DNA of 35,413 bases from Collinsella sp. AF25-2LB (GCF_003458415.1 NZ_QRUF01000020.1:1-35413); one strand, 5' to 3'; positions 26,194 through 35,372 are shown, numbered from the stretch's first letter. Notes: generated from the sequence alone by a model not told the origin. Program-made: numbers and translations.

Positions 26194-27699
26194 CTATTGG
26201 GGAAGCTCAATTTCGTCTTCCGACGGGATGCGGAAGTAGGTCTCGGTCCAGCCGGTGAGCTTGTGCTCGAGCTCGCGGGTGATGGCGCCATCGAGCATGC
26301 GCCAGGTCCAGTTGCCGCCCATGGTGGCGGGAGTGTTGATGCGCGCCTCGTTGCCCAGGTTGAGCAGGTCCTGCATGGTGTAGATGCAGGTATCGCTTAC
26401 GCTGGCGGCGATGGCGCGGTTGAGTGCATCGGCCATGGGCTCGCCTGCCTGCTGGTGGGTGTACAGGGCCGCCTGCTCGCGCTGACGCGGGGTGGCCGTT
26501 CCCTCAAACCAACCGCGCGCCGTCTCGTTGTCGTGTGTGCCCACATAGGCGACGGTGTTGGCAATGTAGTTGTGCGGCAGGTAGTACGAGTTGGTGCCCT
26601 CAAAGGCGAACTGCAAGATCTTCATGCCGGGGAAGCCCGAGTTGTCGCGCATGTCGATGACGCCGGGGGTGAGGAAGCCCAGGTCTTCGGCGATGATGGG
26701 CAGCGTGCCGAGCTTTTCCTCGAGCGTCTTGAAGAACTTGAGGCCGGGGCCCTGCGTCCACGAACCGTAGGACGAATCGGGTGAGGAGAACGGCACCTCC
26801 CAATAGGCCTCGAAGCCGCGGAAGTGATCCAGGCGGATGACATCGTACATGTCGAGGGCGGCGCGGATACGGCCCTCCCACCAGGAGAAACCGTCGGCTT
26901 CCATGGCGTCCCAGTCGTAGATGGGATTGCCCCAGTACTGGCCGGTGGCCGAGAACTGGTCGGGCGGCGTGCCGGCGACACTCACAGGATTACCGGCGGC
27001 GTCGATCTTAAAGAGCTCGGGCGTGGCCCACATCTCGACGGAGTCGCGCGAGACATAGATGGGCAGGTCGCCGATGATGAGGATATCGCGCTCGTTGGCA
27101 TAGGCCTTGAGGCGGCTCCACTGACGATTGAAGAAGTACTGCGTCATCTGGTGGTAGAGCATGCGCGCGGGATGGGCGGCGCAGACCTTGGCAGAAGCCT
27201 CGCCGCGGGTACGGAGCTCTGCGGGCCACTCCCAAAAGGCCTTGAGACCGCACTCCTCCTTGACGGTCATGAACTCGCAGTAGGGGATGAGCCAGTCTTC
27301 GTTTGCTTGGACAAAGTCGTCGAAGTCGGCCGGCTTGTCGGCGGCAAAGCGCTCGGCGGCGCGGTCGAGAATCTGACGACGGCCACCAAAGATGGCACCA
27401 TAGTCGACATTGCTGGGGTCGGAGCCCAGGTACACGCCGTCGATATCGCACTGCTCCAGATAGCCGGCCTCGATAAGCTCGGCAAAGTCGATGAAATTGG
27501 GGTTGCCCGCACGGGCCGAGAACGACTGATAGGGCGAGTCGCCATAGCTCGTTGTCGTAAGGGGGAGAATCTGCCAGTAATGTTGTTTGCACGAGGCGAG
27601 GAAATCGACAAAGTCATAGGCGTTCCAGCCAAAGCCGCCGATACCGTAAGGTCCGGGCAATGACGAAACGGGCATCAGAACGCCGCTTGCACGCTCCAT
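26194..27699 (-). CDS. malQ: 4-alpha-glucanotransferase (GH77, amylomaltase)
   Basis: The enzyme disproportionates malto-oligosaccharides, producing glucose and longer chains that the phosphorylase can use. GH77 signatures are visible: RLDHFRGFEAYW (nucleophile Asp), IIAEDLGFLTP (acid/base Glu) and GTHDNET (third acid). The ATG at 27699 is preferred because GGTGAG lies at proper distance; the longer version would start at TTG. The product is 501 aa, normal for bacterial MalQ. Confidence 0.94.
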   Translation of the reverse strand: MERASGVLMPVSSLPGPYGIGGFGWNAYDFVDFLASCKQHYWQILPLTTTSYGDSPYQSFSARAGNPNFIDFAELIEAGYLEQCDIDGVYLGSDPSNVDYGAIFGGRRQILDRAAERFAADKPADFDDFVQANEDWLIPYCEFMTVKEECGLKAFWEWPAELRTRGEASAKVCAAHPARMLYHQMTQYFFNRQWSRLKAYANERDILIIGDLPIYVSRDSVEMWATPELFKIDAAGNPVSVAGTPPDQFSATGQYWGNPIYDWDAMEADGFSWWEGRIRAALDMYDVIRLDHFRGFEAYWEVPFSSPDSSYGSWTQGPGLKFFKTLEEKLGTLPIIAEDLGFLTPGVIDMRDNSGFPGMKILQFAFEGTNSYYLPHNYIANTVAYVGTHDNETARGWFEGTATPRQREQAALYTHQQAGEPMADALNRAIAASVSDTCIYTMQDLLNLGNEARINTPATMGGNWTWRMLDGAITRELEHKLTGWTETYFRIPSEDEIELPQ

Positions 27700-27784
27700 G
27701 AATGCGCTCACCAACCTTCTTGTTGTGGGGTCGGCCTGCCGATGGATGTGCAGTCCGCCTCCGATGTTCTGATCTGATACGCCT

Positions 27785-27812
27785 ATTGTAAAACATGTTG
27801 TTTAAACATGTA
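27785..27812 (-). promoter_or_regulatory. malQ promoter with GTTTAAAC operator-like palindrome
   Basis: On the minus strand TACAAT (27785-27790) is a good -10 box. Immediately upstream is an extended palindrome, ACATGTT-gttta-AACATGT (about 27793-27811), containing GTTTAAAC (27800-27807) as at the GntR, PTS and ABC promoters. The -35 is poor. Confidence 0.5.
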
Positions 27813-27863
27813 CAGGCAAGATAAAAAAGTTGGTCGATTTTCGGCGAATGGTTGCATGCCATG

Positions 27864-27897
27864 AAAAAGCCCCGACCTCACAACGTGAGATCGGGGC
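27864..27897 (-). terminator. Terminator of galE
   Basis: On the minus strand a 13-bp stem (27885-27897 with 27869-27881, one G-T pair) with a 3-nt loop runs into five T. Confidence 0.88.
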
Positions 27898-27919
27898 AAG
27901 AGCGGTATGTAGGTTTTTG

Positions 27920-28981
27920 CTACTCGGCGTCGGCGAAGCCGTTGGGGTTGTGGCTCTGCCAGTTCCAGCTATCGCGGCACATGTCCGCGATGTCGTACTG
28001 GGCCTTCCAGCCCATCATGCGCTCGGCCTTGGAGGCATCGCACCAGTTGGCAGCGATGTCGCCGGCGCGGCGCTCGCGGATCACGTAGGGCAGCTCCTTG
28101 CCACAAGCCTTGGAGAAGGCGGCGACGACCTCGAGTACCGAGGTGCCGGTGCCGGTGCCCAGGTTAAAGATCTCGACGCCGGTCTTGCCGTTCATCCAGT
28201 TAAGGGCGGCAACGTGACCAGAGGCCAGATCGCACACGTGGATGTAGTCGCGCACGCCGGTGCCGTCGGGGGTGGGGTAGTCGTTGCCAAAGACCTGAAC
28301 GGCCTCGAGCTTGCCCACGGCGACCTGGGCGACATAGGGCACCAGGTTGTTGGGGATGCCCTTGGGGTCCTCGCCGATCAGGCCCGACGGATGAGCGCCG
28401 ATGGGGTTGAAGTAACGGAGCAGCACGACGTCCCACTCGGGGTCGGCGGTGTGGACGTCCATAAGGATCTGCTCGATCATCCACTTGGTCCAACCATAGG
28501 GGTTGGTCGCGGGCTTCTTAGGATCCTCCTCGGTGACGGGCGGGTTGTCCGGGTCGCCGTAGACGGTCGAGGAGCTTGAGAAGATGATGGACTTGCAGCC
28601 ATGGTTGCGCATGACGTCGACGAGCACCAGGGTGTTCTCGATGTTGTTGTGGTAGTACTCGACGGGCTTGCTCACCGACTCGCCGACGGCCTTAAAGCCG
28701 GCGAAGTGGATGACGCGGTCGATCTGATGGGTATCGAAGATCTTGTTCATCGCATCGCGGTCGAGCACGTTGGCCTCGTAGAAGGTGAGGTTCTTGGCGG
28801 CCTCGTCGCCCACGATGGTCTTGACGCGGTCGACGGCGACGGCGCTGGAGTTGGAGAGATCATCGACGATGACGACCTGGTAGCCACCCTCGAGCAGCTG
28901 AACGACGGTGTGCGAGCCGATAAAACCGGCGCCACCGGTAACGAGGACGCAGGTGTCTTTGGGGTCGAGTGCTTTGGACAT
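27920..28981 (-). CDS. galE: UDP-glucose 4-epimerase
   Basis: GalE interconverts UDP-glucose and UDP-galactose in the Leloir pathway and for cell-surface glycans. The NAD-binding TGGAGFIG lies at 15-22, SSSTVYG carries the catalytic Ser, and NPYGWTKWMIEQ holds the YxxxK pair. LLRYFNPIGAHPSG is a GalE signature. The 353-aa length is slightly above the usual ~340. AGGAGA precedes the ATG. It is apparently transcribed alone. Confidence 0.95.
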   Translation of the reverse strand: MSKALDPKDTCVLVTGGAGFIGSHTVVQLLEGGYQVVIVDDLSNSSAVAVDRVKTIVGDEAAKNLTFYEANVLDRDAMNKIFDTHQIDRVIHFAGFKAVGESVSKPVEYYHNNIENTLVLVDVMRNHGCKSIIFSSSSTVYGDPDNPPVTEEDPKKPATNPYGWTKWMIEQILMDVHTADPEWDVVLLRYFNPIGAHPSGLIGEDPKGIPNNLVPYVAQVAVGKLEAVQVFGNDYPTPDGTGVRDYIHVCDLASGHVAALNWMNGKTGVEIFNLGTGTGTSVLEVVAAFSKACGKELPYVIRERRAGDIAANWCDASKAERMMGWKAQYDIADMCRDSWNWQSHNPNGFADAE

Positions 28982-29185
28982 GTAGTCTCCTATCGAATCA
29001 GGAACACTTCTTCAGGGGAGTATAGCGCAGGCAGGGACGCCCAAATCGTGCGCTGTAGGAAAAGCAGAGGATTGTGCTAACGTACTCATAGAAGAGCTTG
29101 CGTACGCATAACCTGATCTTTGGCATTTGCTTACGAGCCGCTGACCTTGCAGTTTCCTGCCGTTCGTGGAAATCGTTGGGACGCG

Positions 29186-29208
29186 CCATATGTACGCTAA
29201 TATGTATG
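29186..29208 (+). promoter_or_regulatory. CATATG-rich upstream motif of the cell-wall hydrolase gene
   Basis: CCATATGTACGCTAATATGT resembles the sequence at 9869-9886 before the Toprim gene. A candidate promoter, TTGGGA (29176-29181), 16 bp, TAATAT (29198-29203), overlaps it. The rest of the 266-bp divergent gap to galE shows nothing clear. Confidence 0.3.
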
Positions 29209-29247
29209 AGTTGAGCGACATATAAATAAGCATGTAACGGAGTACAT

Positions 29248-30453
29248 ATGTCACCAAACAGCGATTCCATCCTTTCCCAGGAGCTCTCGCGCCGCACTGC
29301 CCTCAAGGCCCTGTTCGGCGCCGCTTCTGCGGCAGTTCTTTTTGGCCTGCCCGCTCGCGCCCATGCGGCGGAGGCTTCCAAAGAAACCACCGATAAACTG
29401 AATGCCGCCCAGGCCCAGCTCGACGAGGTTCAGGCCCAGCTCGACAGCATCGCAAATGAGTATGCGGCGCTGGCCAACAAGAATGCCCAGACCCTCAACG
29501 ACATCGAGAATGTCCAGGGCAAGATTGACGACACGCAAGCCCAGATCGATGAAAAGAAGGCCGAGCTCAAGAAGAAGCGCAATGACCTTTCCGATCGCGT
29601 GGCCGCCAGCTACAAGTCCGGCGGCACGAACATCCTGTCGCTGCTGCTGGCCTCTGGCTCGTTTGAGGAACTCGTCGCCAACGCGCATTACGTTGAGAAG
29701 ATCAACAAGAGCGACCGCGATGCCATCGAGGATATCCAGACCATCCAGGAAGAGCTCGATGCGCAAAAGACCGAGCTTGAGTCGCAGAAAGCCGACTTAG
29801 AGAAGCTCAAGGACCAGCAGACGGCTCAGATGCAGGATATGCAGGCCAAGCAGCAAGAAGTCCAGACCGTGCTGAACGGTCTTTCCGACGACGTCAAGGA
29901 GCTCATGGCTCAGCGCGATTCCGAGATCCTCGCTGCCGCCCAGGCTGAGGAGGCTGCCAGGAAGGCCGCCGCTGCTGCCGCCGCCGCGAACAAGAACAAT
30001 TCCTACTCGGGTGGTTCAAGCTCGGGTGGCGGATCGTATGCGCCCGGAACCCCGCAACAGAATGCCGGCTCGGGCAAACAGCAGGCCGTCATCAACGCGT
30101 GCTACTCTACGCCTTCGCCGGGTCAGAACTGGTGCGCGGCGTGGGTTACCAATGTCTTCCGTAACGCTGGCGTTGGCTACTTTGGCGGCAACGCGTGCGA
30201 TATGTTTAACGCATGGTGCTATAGCTCCGACCGCTCGGCATTGCAGGTGGGCATGATCGTGGCCGATTCCTCGCACAGCGGCACGGGTGCTCCGGGCCTT
30301 ATCTACGGTCATGTGGGTATCTACGTTGGCGGCGGCATCGTTATGAGCAACGAGGGTGCCATTACATCGAAGTCGCTCGATTCGTTTATTAGCTTCTATG
30401 GCACTGGCTCTGGCGTGCGTTGGGGCTGGCTCGGCGGTATTGCGCTGTCGTAA
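29248..30453 (+). CDS. Secreted coiled-coil NlpC/P60- or CHAP-like peptidoglycan hydrolase
   Basis: The 401-aa product begins with a twin-arginine-type signal (R15-R16 in SRRTALK, cleavage likely after AHA near 40). Residues ~45-250 are a long coiled coil as in PcsB/RipA-type hydrolases. An Ala-rich then Gly/Ser-rich linker (about 245-285) follows. The C-terminal ~120 residues are a cysteine-peptidase fold with C296 in NWCAAW and H355 in YGHVGIYVG. It probably cleaves peptidoglycan cross-links during cell separation, with the coiled coil restraining activity. CGGAG lies before the ATG. Confidence 0.85.
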   Translation: MSPNSDSILSQELSRRTALKALFGAASAAVLFGLPARAHAAEASKETTDKLNAAQAQLDEVQAQLDSIANEYAALANKNAQTLNDIENVQGKIDDTQAQIDEKKAELKKKRNDLSDRVAASYKSGGTNILSLLLASGSFEELVANAHYVEKINKSDRDAIEDIQTIQEELDAQKTELESQKADLEKLKDQQTAQMQDMQAKQQEVQTVLNGLSDDVKELMAQRDSEILAAAQAEEAARKAAAAAAAANKNNSYSGGSSSGGGSYAPGTPQQNAGSGKQQAVINACYSTPSPGQNWCAAWVTNVFRNAGVGYFGGNACDMFNAWCYSSDRSALQVGMIVADSSHSGTGAPGLIYGHVGIYVGGGIVMSNEGAITSKSLDSFISFYGTGSGVRWGWLGGIALS

Positions 30454-30472
30454 CGGTGGTTTGAAGTAAGTT

Positions 30473-30603
30473 GGTCCGTGGCTGCCCGAAAGGCATTAGG
30501 TTGCCTGCTCGGACAGTCCTGCTCGCACGGAGAGCACATTAAGTGCTCTCCGGCTCGTGCGGAACTCGCGATCAACCTAATGCCTTTCGGGCAGCCACGG
30601 ACC
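30473..30603. repeat. Nested palindrome, copy 4
   Basis: Perfect 30-bp arms (30473-30502, 30574-30603), unique to this locus, enclose a 71-nt core. The tip stem is GGAGAGCAC / GTGCTCTCC as in copy 2. It begins 19 nt after the hydrolase stop codon. Confidence 0.85.
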
Positions 30604-30655
30604 TCTCGGATCCAATACGCCACACGCCGGACTGGGTTATCTGAATAAATATGGT

Positions 30656-30680
30656 GAAGGCCCCTTTCGGGGCCTTCTTT
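30656..30680 (+). terminator. Terminator after the hydrolase gene
   Basis: GAAGGCCCC-tttc-GGGGCCTTC is followed by TTTGTT. It lies between convergent genes; the T run favours + strand function. Confidence 0.75.
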
Positions 30681-30681
30681 G

Positions 30682-31644
30682 TTAAAGGAATTCGCCTACT
30701 CGGTGGACTTCGGGTTCTAGGTCTACGTCGAACTGCTCTTTGACTTTGGCTTGGATGTCGCGGATGAGTTCGTCAACGTCGGCGGCGGTGGCGTGGTTGG
30801 CGTTGACGATAAAACCGCAGTGCTTTTCGCTTACCTGCGCGCCGCCAACGGCGTGTCCTCGCAGGCCGGCATCCATGATGAGTTTGCCGGCAAAGTAACC
30901 CTCGGGGCGCTTGAAAGTGGAGCCGGCGCTCGGCATGTCGAGCGGCTGCTTGTCCTCGCGGCGCTGGCGGTAGTCGTCCATGTCGGCCTTGATCATCGCG
31001 GCGTTGCCCGGGGCGAGATTGAAGGTGGCCGAAAGCACGATAAAGCCGTCATCGGCGATGCGGCTCTTTCGATAACCCAGGTTGAGCTCGTCGACATCGA
31101 ACTCGATGATATTGCCGCTGCCGCGGGTGCCGTCGTCGAGCTGGCGAGCGGGTTTGTAGACGCGCACGGACTCCAGCACATCGGCCATGCAGGCACCGTA
31201 GGCACCGGCGTTCATGTAGCAGGCGCCGCCGACCGATCCGGGGATGCCCGAGATGGGCTCCATGCCGGTGAGACCGGCCTCGGCTGCCGCGGCTGCGACA
31301 TCGGAAAGCAGCGCGCCGGCTGCCGCCGTGACGTGCGTGCCGTCGATCGTAATGTCGGAGAGGCCTTCGCCCAGCGCCACGACGACGCCGCGGATGCCCT
31401 TGTCGCCGACGAGTAGGTCGGAGCCGTTGCCCACGATGGTGAGGGGCAGATCGCAGCGATAGCAGGTATCGAGCGTGGCGACGAGGCCCTGCTCGGTATC
31501 GGGCGTGACAAAGACGTCGGCCGGGCCGCCGATCTTAAACGTGGTGTGCTCGCGCATGGGCTCGCTCATCAGTACGTTGTCCTCGCCGGCAACGCCAGCA
31601 AGCGCGCACAGCAGGTCCTCGTTAAAAAAGTCGTTCTCGTGCAT
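30682..31644 (-). CDS. murB: UDP-N-acetylenolpyruvoylglucosamine reductase
   Basis: This FAD enzyme reduces UDP-GlcNAc-enolpyruvate to UDP-MurNAc in the second committed step of peptidoglycan synthesis. FAD-binding VGNGSDLLVGDKGIRG, GIPGSVGGACYMNAGAYG, and AGSTFKRPEGYFAGKLI with the catalytic Ser are visible; EPEVHRVGEF at the end supplies the conserved Glu. The ATG at 31644 gives 320 aa, the usual size. A TTG at 31689 would add 15 residues and cannot be excluded. Confidence 0.93.
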   Translation of the reverse strand: MHENDFFNEDLLCALAGVAGEDNVLMSEPMREHTTFKIGGPADVFVTPDTEQGLVATLDTCYRCDLPLTIVGNGSDLLVGDKGIRGVVVALGEGLSDITIDGTHVTAAAGALLSDVAAAAAEAGLTGMEPISGIPGSVGGACYMNAGAYGACMADVLESVRVYKPARQLDDGTRGSGNIIEFDVDELNLGYRKSRIADDGFIVLSATFNLAPGNAAMIKADMDDYRQRREDKQPLDMPSAGSTFKRPEGYFAGKLIMDAGLRGHAVGGAQVSEKHCGFIVNANHATAADVDELIRDIQAKVKEQFDVDLEPEVHRVGEFL

Positions 31645-31786
31645 ACGAATATCCGCCTTTTGGTGGTCGTTGTCATCAATCGATTGCAATATACCCCACC
31701 CGGACGGATTTGGTGCGCTGGCGGCGATAAAACAGCCGTCTACCGGATTGGTAAAGTGTTTATCACCGAGGTAGAGGGGTAGTCGC

Positions 31787-31792
31787 TATACT
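31787..31792 (+). promoter_or_regulatory. Candidate -10 box of the lacI-type gene
   Basis: TATACT lies 35 nt before the start codon. The -35 region (TCACCG, 18 bp upstream) is weak. Confidence 0.35.
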
Positions 31793-31827
31793 TTCAAGAG
31801 ATTGCGCGTAAACCCGGAAGGAGCGAG

Positions 31828-32856
31828 ATGGCCAACAAAGTCACCCTCAAGCAGATCGCCCAGGAGGTGGGGCTTTCCCCCTCGTCGGTCTCGCTTGTGC
31901 TCAATAATCGGCCCTGTCGCATCTCGGAAGAAAACCGCAAGCTCATCAAAGAGGTCGCGGCGCGCAACCACTATGTTCCCAACCAGATCGCGCGCAGCCT
32001 GGTCATGCGCGAGTCGCGCACCCTGGGCCTTATCGTCCCTAACATCGAGAGCCGCTTTTTTGCCTCGCTCGCCGGTAGCCTGGAAAAGCGCTGCCGCGAG
32101 GACGGCTATGCGCTCTTCATTACCAGCTCGGGCGGAAGCGCCGATGACGATCTGGAGCTGCTGCGCCAGCTGGTGACGCGCGGCGTTGATGGCGTCTTCC
32201 TGGTCGTAGGCGACGAGTTCTCCGACGACCGCGCCCTGCGCGAAGAAGTCAGCCATCTGCCTATCCCTGCCGTGATGGTCGACCGTGCCATTGAGGGGCT
32301 CGAGTGCGACAAGGTGATGTTCGACCACGAGATGGGTGGCTACATGGCCACTCGCTATCTGATCGAGCAGGGCCACCGTCGCATTGCCTGCTTGGTTAAC
32401 GCGCGCCGTTCCAATACGGGGCGTAAGCGACTTGCCGGCTATGAGCGCGCGCTGCGCGAGGTTGGCCTGCCTATCGACGCACGTTTGGAGTTTGAGAGCG
32501 AGTACTACATTCCGAGTGCCTATGAGGCCTCGGAGGCGGTGCTCGCAACTGATGCCACCGCTGTGTTCGCAAGTTCGGATAACATCGCCCTCGGTCTGCT
32601 CAAGCGCTTGCACGAGATGGGGAAGAGCATCCCGGGCGATATCTCGGTGGTGAGCTATGACAACTCGGCGGCCGACGTTCTCTTTGAGCCGGCGCTGACC
32701 GCGATTGAGCAGGATCCTGGTGTCCTTGCGGAGCATGCTTTTGGCTGCATGTCCAAGCGTCTTGCCGGTAGGGGCGGCAGGCGTGCCGAAGAGGTCGTCC
32801 TGGAGCCGGCGCTTATCGTTAAGGGCAGCGTGCTCGAGCTTACCGAATGTAGCTAA
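31828..32856 (+). CDS. LacI family transcriptional regulator
   Basis: The 342-aa product has the LacI N-terminal helix-turn-helix (TLKQIAQEVGLSPSSVSLVL, 6-25) and hinge helix (YVPNQIARSLVMRESRTLGL). A periplasmic-binding-protein-like effector domain follows (about 65-335). AAGGAG lies just upstream. No transport or catabolic gene is adjacent, so its target and effector are unknown. Its operator may lie elsewhere, since no clear CG-centred LacI palindrome is seen nearby. Confidence 0.93.
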   Translation: MANKVTLKQIAQEVGLSPSSVSLVLNNRPCRISEENRKLIKEVAARNHYVPNQIARSLVMRESRTLGLIVPNIESRFFASLAGSLEKRCREDGYALFITSSGGSADDDLELLRQLVTRGVDGVFLVVGDEFSDDRALREEVSHLPIPAVMVDRAIEGLECDKVMFDHEMGGYMATRYLIEQGHRRIACLVNARRSNTGRKRLAGYERALREVGLPIDARLEFESEYYIPSAYEASEAVLATDATAVFASSDNIALGLLKRLHEMGKSIPGDISVVSYDNSAADVLFEPALTAIEQDPGVLAEHAFGCMSKRLAGRGGRRAEEVVLEPALIVKGSVLELTECS

Positions 32857-32910
32857 GCGTACTTGTTTGTTTGCATAGATTGCATGCGGAGTGTCCGCTA
32901 TTTGCCGGCG

Positions 32911-32983
32911 GGGCCGGGGTGCCTGCCTTGTTTTGAAAAGTGGGCTTCGCGAACTTCTCAAAACAAGGCAGGCACCCCGGCCC
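32911..32983. repeat. Long simple palindrome without the shared core
   Basis: Arms 32911-32936 and 32958-32983 are a perfect 26-bp inverted repeat with a 21-nt loop; pairing continues for a few bases into the loop. It is GC-rich like the outer arms of the nested palindromes but lacks their core and has no T tract. It sits 54 nt after the LacI gene and fills the otherwise empty gap 32857-33104. Confidence 0.7.
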
Positions 32984-33104
32984 TCGTCCGTAAACTCTTC
33001 CGCTGGGCGAGCCATAGACGCCGCGTACCGATACGGTAAAGTGGCGGCTTGAAATTGGTGCTATATTCAGCTTGAGTTGTTTAATGCTAGTACGGGAGGG
33101 TGAT

Positions 33105-33596
33105 ATGGGGCTGTTCAAGAAGAAAAACCCGCAGGATGCCTTTGATCCCGATGTGTTTACCATCACGGATACGATTTTGGACCCACCGCGGTTTACGTTT
33201 TTGCCGGCTATCTACCAGGATGCCACGCGCCGCAAGTGGGCCGTGCATCAGCGCGGCGGCGAGCCGAAGATTTTTGACTATGCGGATGTGCTGCAGTGCG
33301 AGATTGCCGAGACCGGAAATCCCGAGGATGTGCCGGAGCTCAGCAAACGCGAACTGGCTCAGCAGATTTTGATTAATCCAGCTCAGGCTACCAAAAACAA
33401 CGCTGCCAAGCGTAATATGTGCCTTGGTATGGGTGTCATCGTTGTCGTGCAAACCGGCAAGGATGAGATTTCGAAGCTTGAGATTCCGGTGACCGCGGGC
33501 GAAGTCAAGCGAGACTCCGGCCTATATCGGTCGTATCGGAACGTTGCGGAGCAGATCAAAGAAGCCTTCGACGCCATGAGGCGTCCGGAGCAATGA
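33105..33596 (+). CDS. Hypothetical protein, 163 aa
   Basis: I do not recognise a defined function. The start MGLFKKKNP is basic. The body has a beta-rich pattern (RFTFLPAIYQ, KIFDYADVLQCEIAETGN), a short hydrophobic stretch (MCLGMGVIVVVQTG) and a helical C-terminus (NVAEQIKEAFDAM). The FDYADVLQCEI region loosely resembles small DUF4428-type proteins. The ATG at 33105 follows GGGAGGG. It is probably cytosolic and co-oriented with the following GntR genes, 35 nt away. Confidence 0.7.
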   Translation: MGLFKKKNPQDAFDPDVFTITDTILDPPRFTFLPAIYQDATRRKWAVHQRGGEPKIFDYADVLQCEIAETGNPEDVPELSKRELAQQILINPAQATKNNAAKRNMCLGMGVIVVVQTGKDEISKLEIPVTAGEVKRDSGLYRSYRNVAEQIKEAFDAMRRPEQ

Positions 33597-33631
33597 TTCC
33601 TGCAGCATCAAGCAGTTGAGGAGTCTTGCCC

Positions 33632-34399
33632 ATGTCGAGTGAACCATATGCGATTCCGCCCAAAGACCGCGCCTTTGAGGGCATTCTTTGGTATATCAAA
33701 CATTATGACCTGCAGAGTGGCGACCGGCTGCCCGCCGAGCGTGTGCTCTGTGAAGAGCTGGGCGTGTCGCGCACGGCGTTGCGTGCTGCGATCACGCGCC
33801 TTATTTCGTGCGGAACTTTGGAAAGCCGCCGCGGTTCGGGCACCTATGTGTGTCCTCCCAAACCGCTGAACATCTTTCAGGAAACATGGAACTATACGCA
33901 GGCGGTGGAGAGGGTTGGCTCAAAGTCGACCGCGCGCCTGGTTTGGTCCAAGGTCGTGTATGCCGATATCGATCTTGCCCAAAAAGCCCAGATCGACCTG
34001 GGCATGCCGCTCTTCTGCATTCGGCGCGTGCGTGTGGTCAACGGTTCCCCGGCATCGATCGAGACGGCTTACGTCAATCTGTCTTTGTGCCCCTCGCTTC
34101 CCGATCACGATTTTGAGCAGGAAAGCCTCTACGACGTTTTGCTCAAGGAGGGGAATGTCCATGTGACGCACGGCAAGGAGCATATTTCCATCAGCCGTCT
34201 GAACGCCGACGAGGCCAAGTTGCTGAATGCTCAGGAGGGCACGCCGGTGTTTTACAAGGCTTCGCACGAGCGCGACGAGACCGATGGCTTTGTCGAGTAT
34301 TGCAAGTCCGTGATTCTGCCGACCAAGTATCGTTTTGCCGATAACGGCGAGGCAGACGGCGTTGCGACGAAGGTGGGTGTCGAATGGCTGATGCAGTAG
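33632..34399 (+). CDS. GntR family (HutC/UTRA) regulator, first of a tandem pair
   Basis: The 255-aa product has an N-terminal winged helix (about 10-75: LPAERVLCEELGVSRTALR) and a UTRA effector domain. The ATG at 33632 follows GAGGAG at 8 nt; an in-frame TTG at 33626 is too close. Its last 16 nt overlap the next regulator's start in another frame, so the two are co-translated. Confidence 0.9.
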   Translation: MSSEPYAIPPKDRAFEGILWYIKHYDLQSGDRLPAERVLCEELGVSRTALRAAITRLISCGTLESRRGSGTYVCPPKPLNIFQETWNYTQAVERVGSKSTARLVWSKVVYADIDLAQKAQIDLGMPLFCIRRVRVVNGSPASIETAYVNLSLCPSLPDHDFEQESLYDVLLKEGNVHVTHGKEHISISRLNADEAKLLNAQEGTPVFYKASHERDETDGFVEYCKSVILPTKYRFADNGEADGVATKVGVEWLMQ

Positions 34400-35097
34400 A
34401 AGACTTGCCGGTTTACAAACAAATTCGCCGCTGCATTGCGGAGCGAATCGAGCGCGGCGACTACCCGACGGGCTCGATGATTCCGTCCGAAAACGAGCTG
34501 GCCGAGGAGTTTGGCACGACACGCCTGACAATCCGAAGCGCCATGGACGAGCTGGTCAAAAGTGGCCAGATTCGTCGCGTGCAGGGCAAAGGCGCCTTTG
34601 TGGGACACAAGTGGTTTGACGAGCACGAACGCAAGGGCGGCTTCCGCCAGTCGGTTCTGGCATCGGGCGCGACGCCGTCGGTGCGCATCCTGGCGCGCTC
34701 CAAACGCTACGCCGGCCCGTATTATGCCGACTTGTTTGGCATCGCCGAGGACGATCTGCTTTACTCGGTGCGCCGCCTCAACTGCATCGATGGTGAGCCC
34801 GTATCGATCGAGATGACACTGATTCCGTGCCTGCTGTTTCCGGGCATCGAAGACGTGGACATTTCGGTCTTCAGCCTGTTCGAGACCTACGATATGTTGG
34901 GACGCAAGCCAGATCAGTCGGTAGAGAAACTCGATATCGAGGCGCTGGGCGCACGCGATGCGAGTTTGCTCAATCTTGAGCCGGGCGATCTGGCGCTCGT
35001 GCTGGAAGGCCTGACCTATGACTCGAGTGGGCAGGCAATCGAGCATGCCAAGTCTTTTACCCGCGGCGACGCCGGCGGATATACCTACAACTATTAG
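34384..35097 (+). CDS. GntR family (HutC/UTRA) regulator, second of a tandem pair
   Basis: The 237-aa product has a winged helix (about 8-72: MIPSENELAEEFGTTRLTIR) and a UTRA domain. AGGTGG upstream lies inside the previous gene. It resembles its neighbour in layout but differs in sequence, so it is a paralogue rather than a recent duplicate. It probably controls the gene starting at 35373. Confidence 0.92.
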   Translation: MADAVEDLPVYKQIRRCIAERIERGDYPTGSMIPSENELAEEFGTTRLTIRSAMDELVKSGQIRRVQGKGAFVGHKWFDEHERKGGFRQSVLASGATPSVRILARSKRYAGPYYADLFGIAEDDLLYSVRRLNCIDGEPVSIEMTLIPCLLFPGIEDVDISVFSLFETYDMLGRKPDQSVEKLDIEALGARDASLLNLEPGDLALVLEGLTYDSSGQAIEHAKSFTRGDAGGYTYNY

Positions 35098-35103
35098 CGT
35101 CTA

Positions 35104-35138
35104 GAGCGTCCCTGCGCATGGCGGGGGCGCTCGTTTTT
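35104..35138 (+). terminator. Terminator of the tandem GntR genes
   Basis: GAGCGTCCCTGC (35104-35115) pairs with GCGGGGGCGCTC (35121-35132) using two G-U pairs; GTTTTT follows. Confidence 0.8.
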
Positions 35139-35211
35139 ACGGATATATGTCGCTTGACCGATGAGCGGCAAAAACTGACCGTCTACCGAGAGGGGAGGAT
35201 GAAATCATAAA

Positions 35212-35351
35212 ATCGGTATTAAAAACGGCTAACCTGTAATCGTTCACTGGTATTAAGAACCTTTGAATTGTTGAGCTTGGGGCCAAGATGTCCACAAGGT
35301 TAAGCGGTGCGACGGGGCGGCAAGCCCGTTCATTCCGTGCGACAATTCAAA
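35212..35351 (+). promoter_or_regulatory. Regulatory region before the truncated last gene
   Basis: Two GGTATTAA direct repeats (around 35214 and 35249) and a perfect 10-bp inverted repeat, TTTGAATTGT (35262-35271) / ACAATTCAAA (35342-35351), lie in the gap 35139-35372. They are candidate GntR binding sites or leader structure. Confidence 0.35.
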
Positions 35352-35372
35352 CTGCTCGTGAAAGGAGCGGGA

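Noticed and set aside
28998..29390. A 130-codon minus-strand ORF between galE and the hydrolase gene
   Set aside because: It overlaps the start of the well-supported hydrolase in antisense and shows no ribosome-binding site or family motif.
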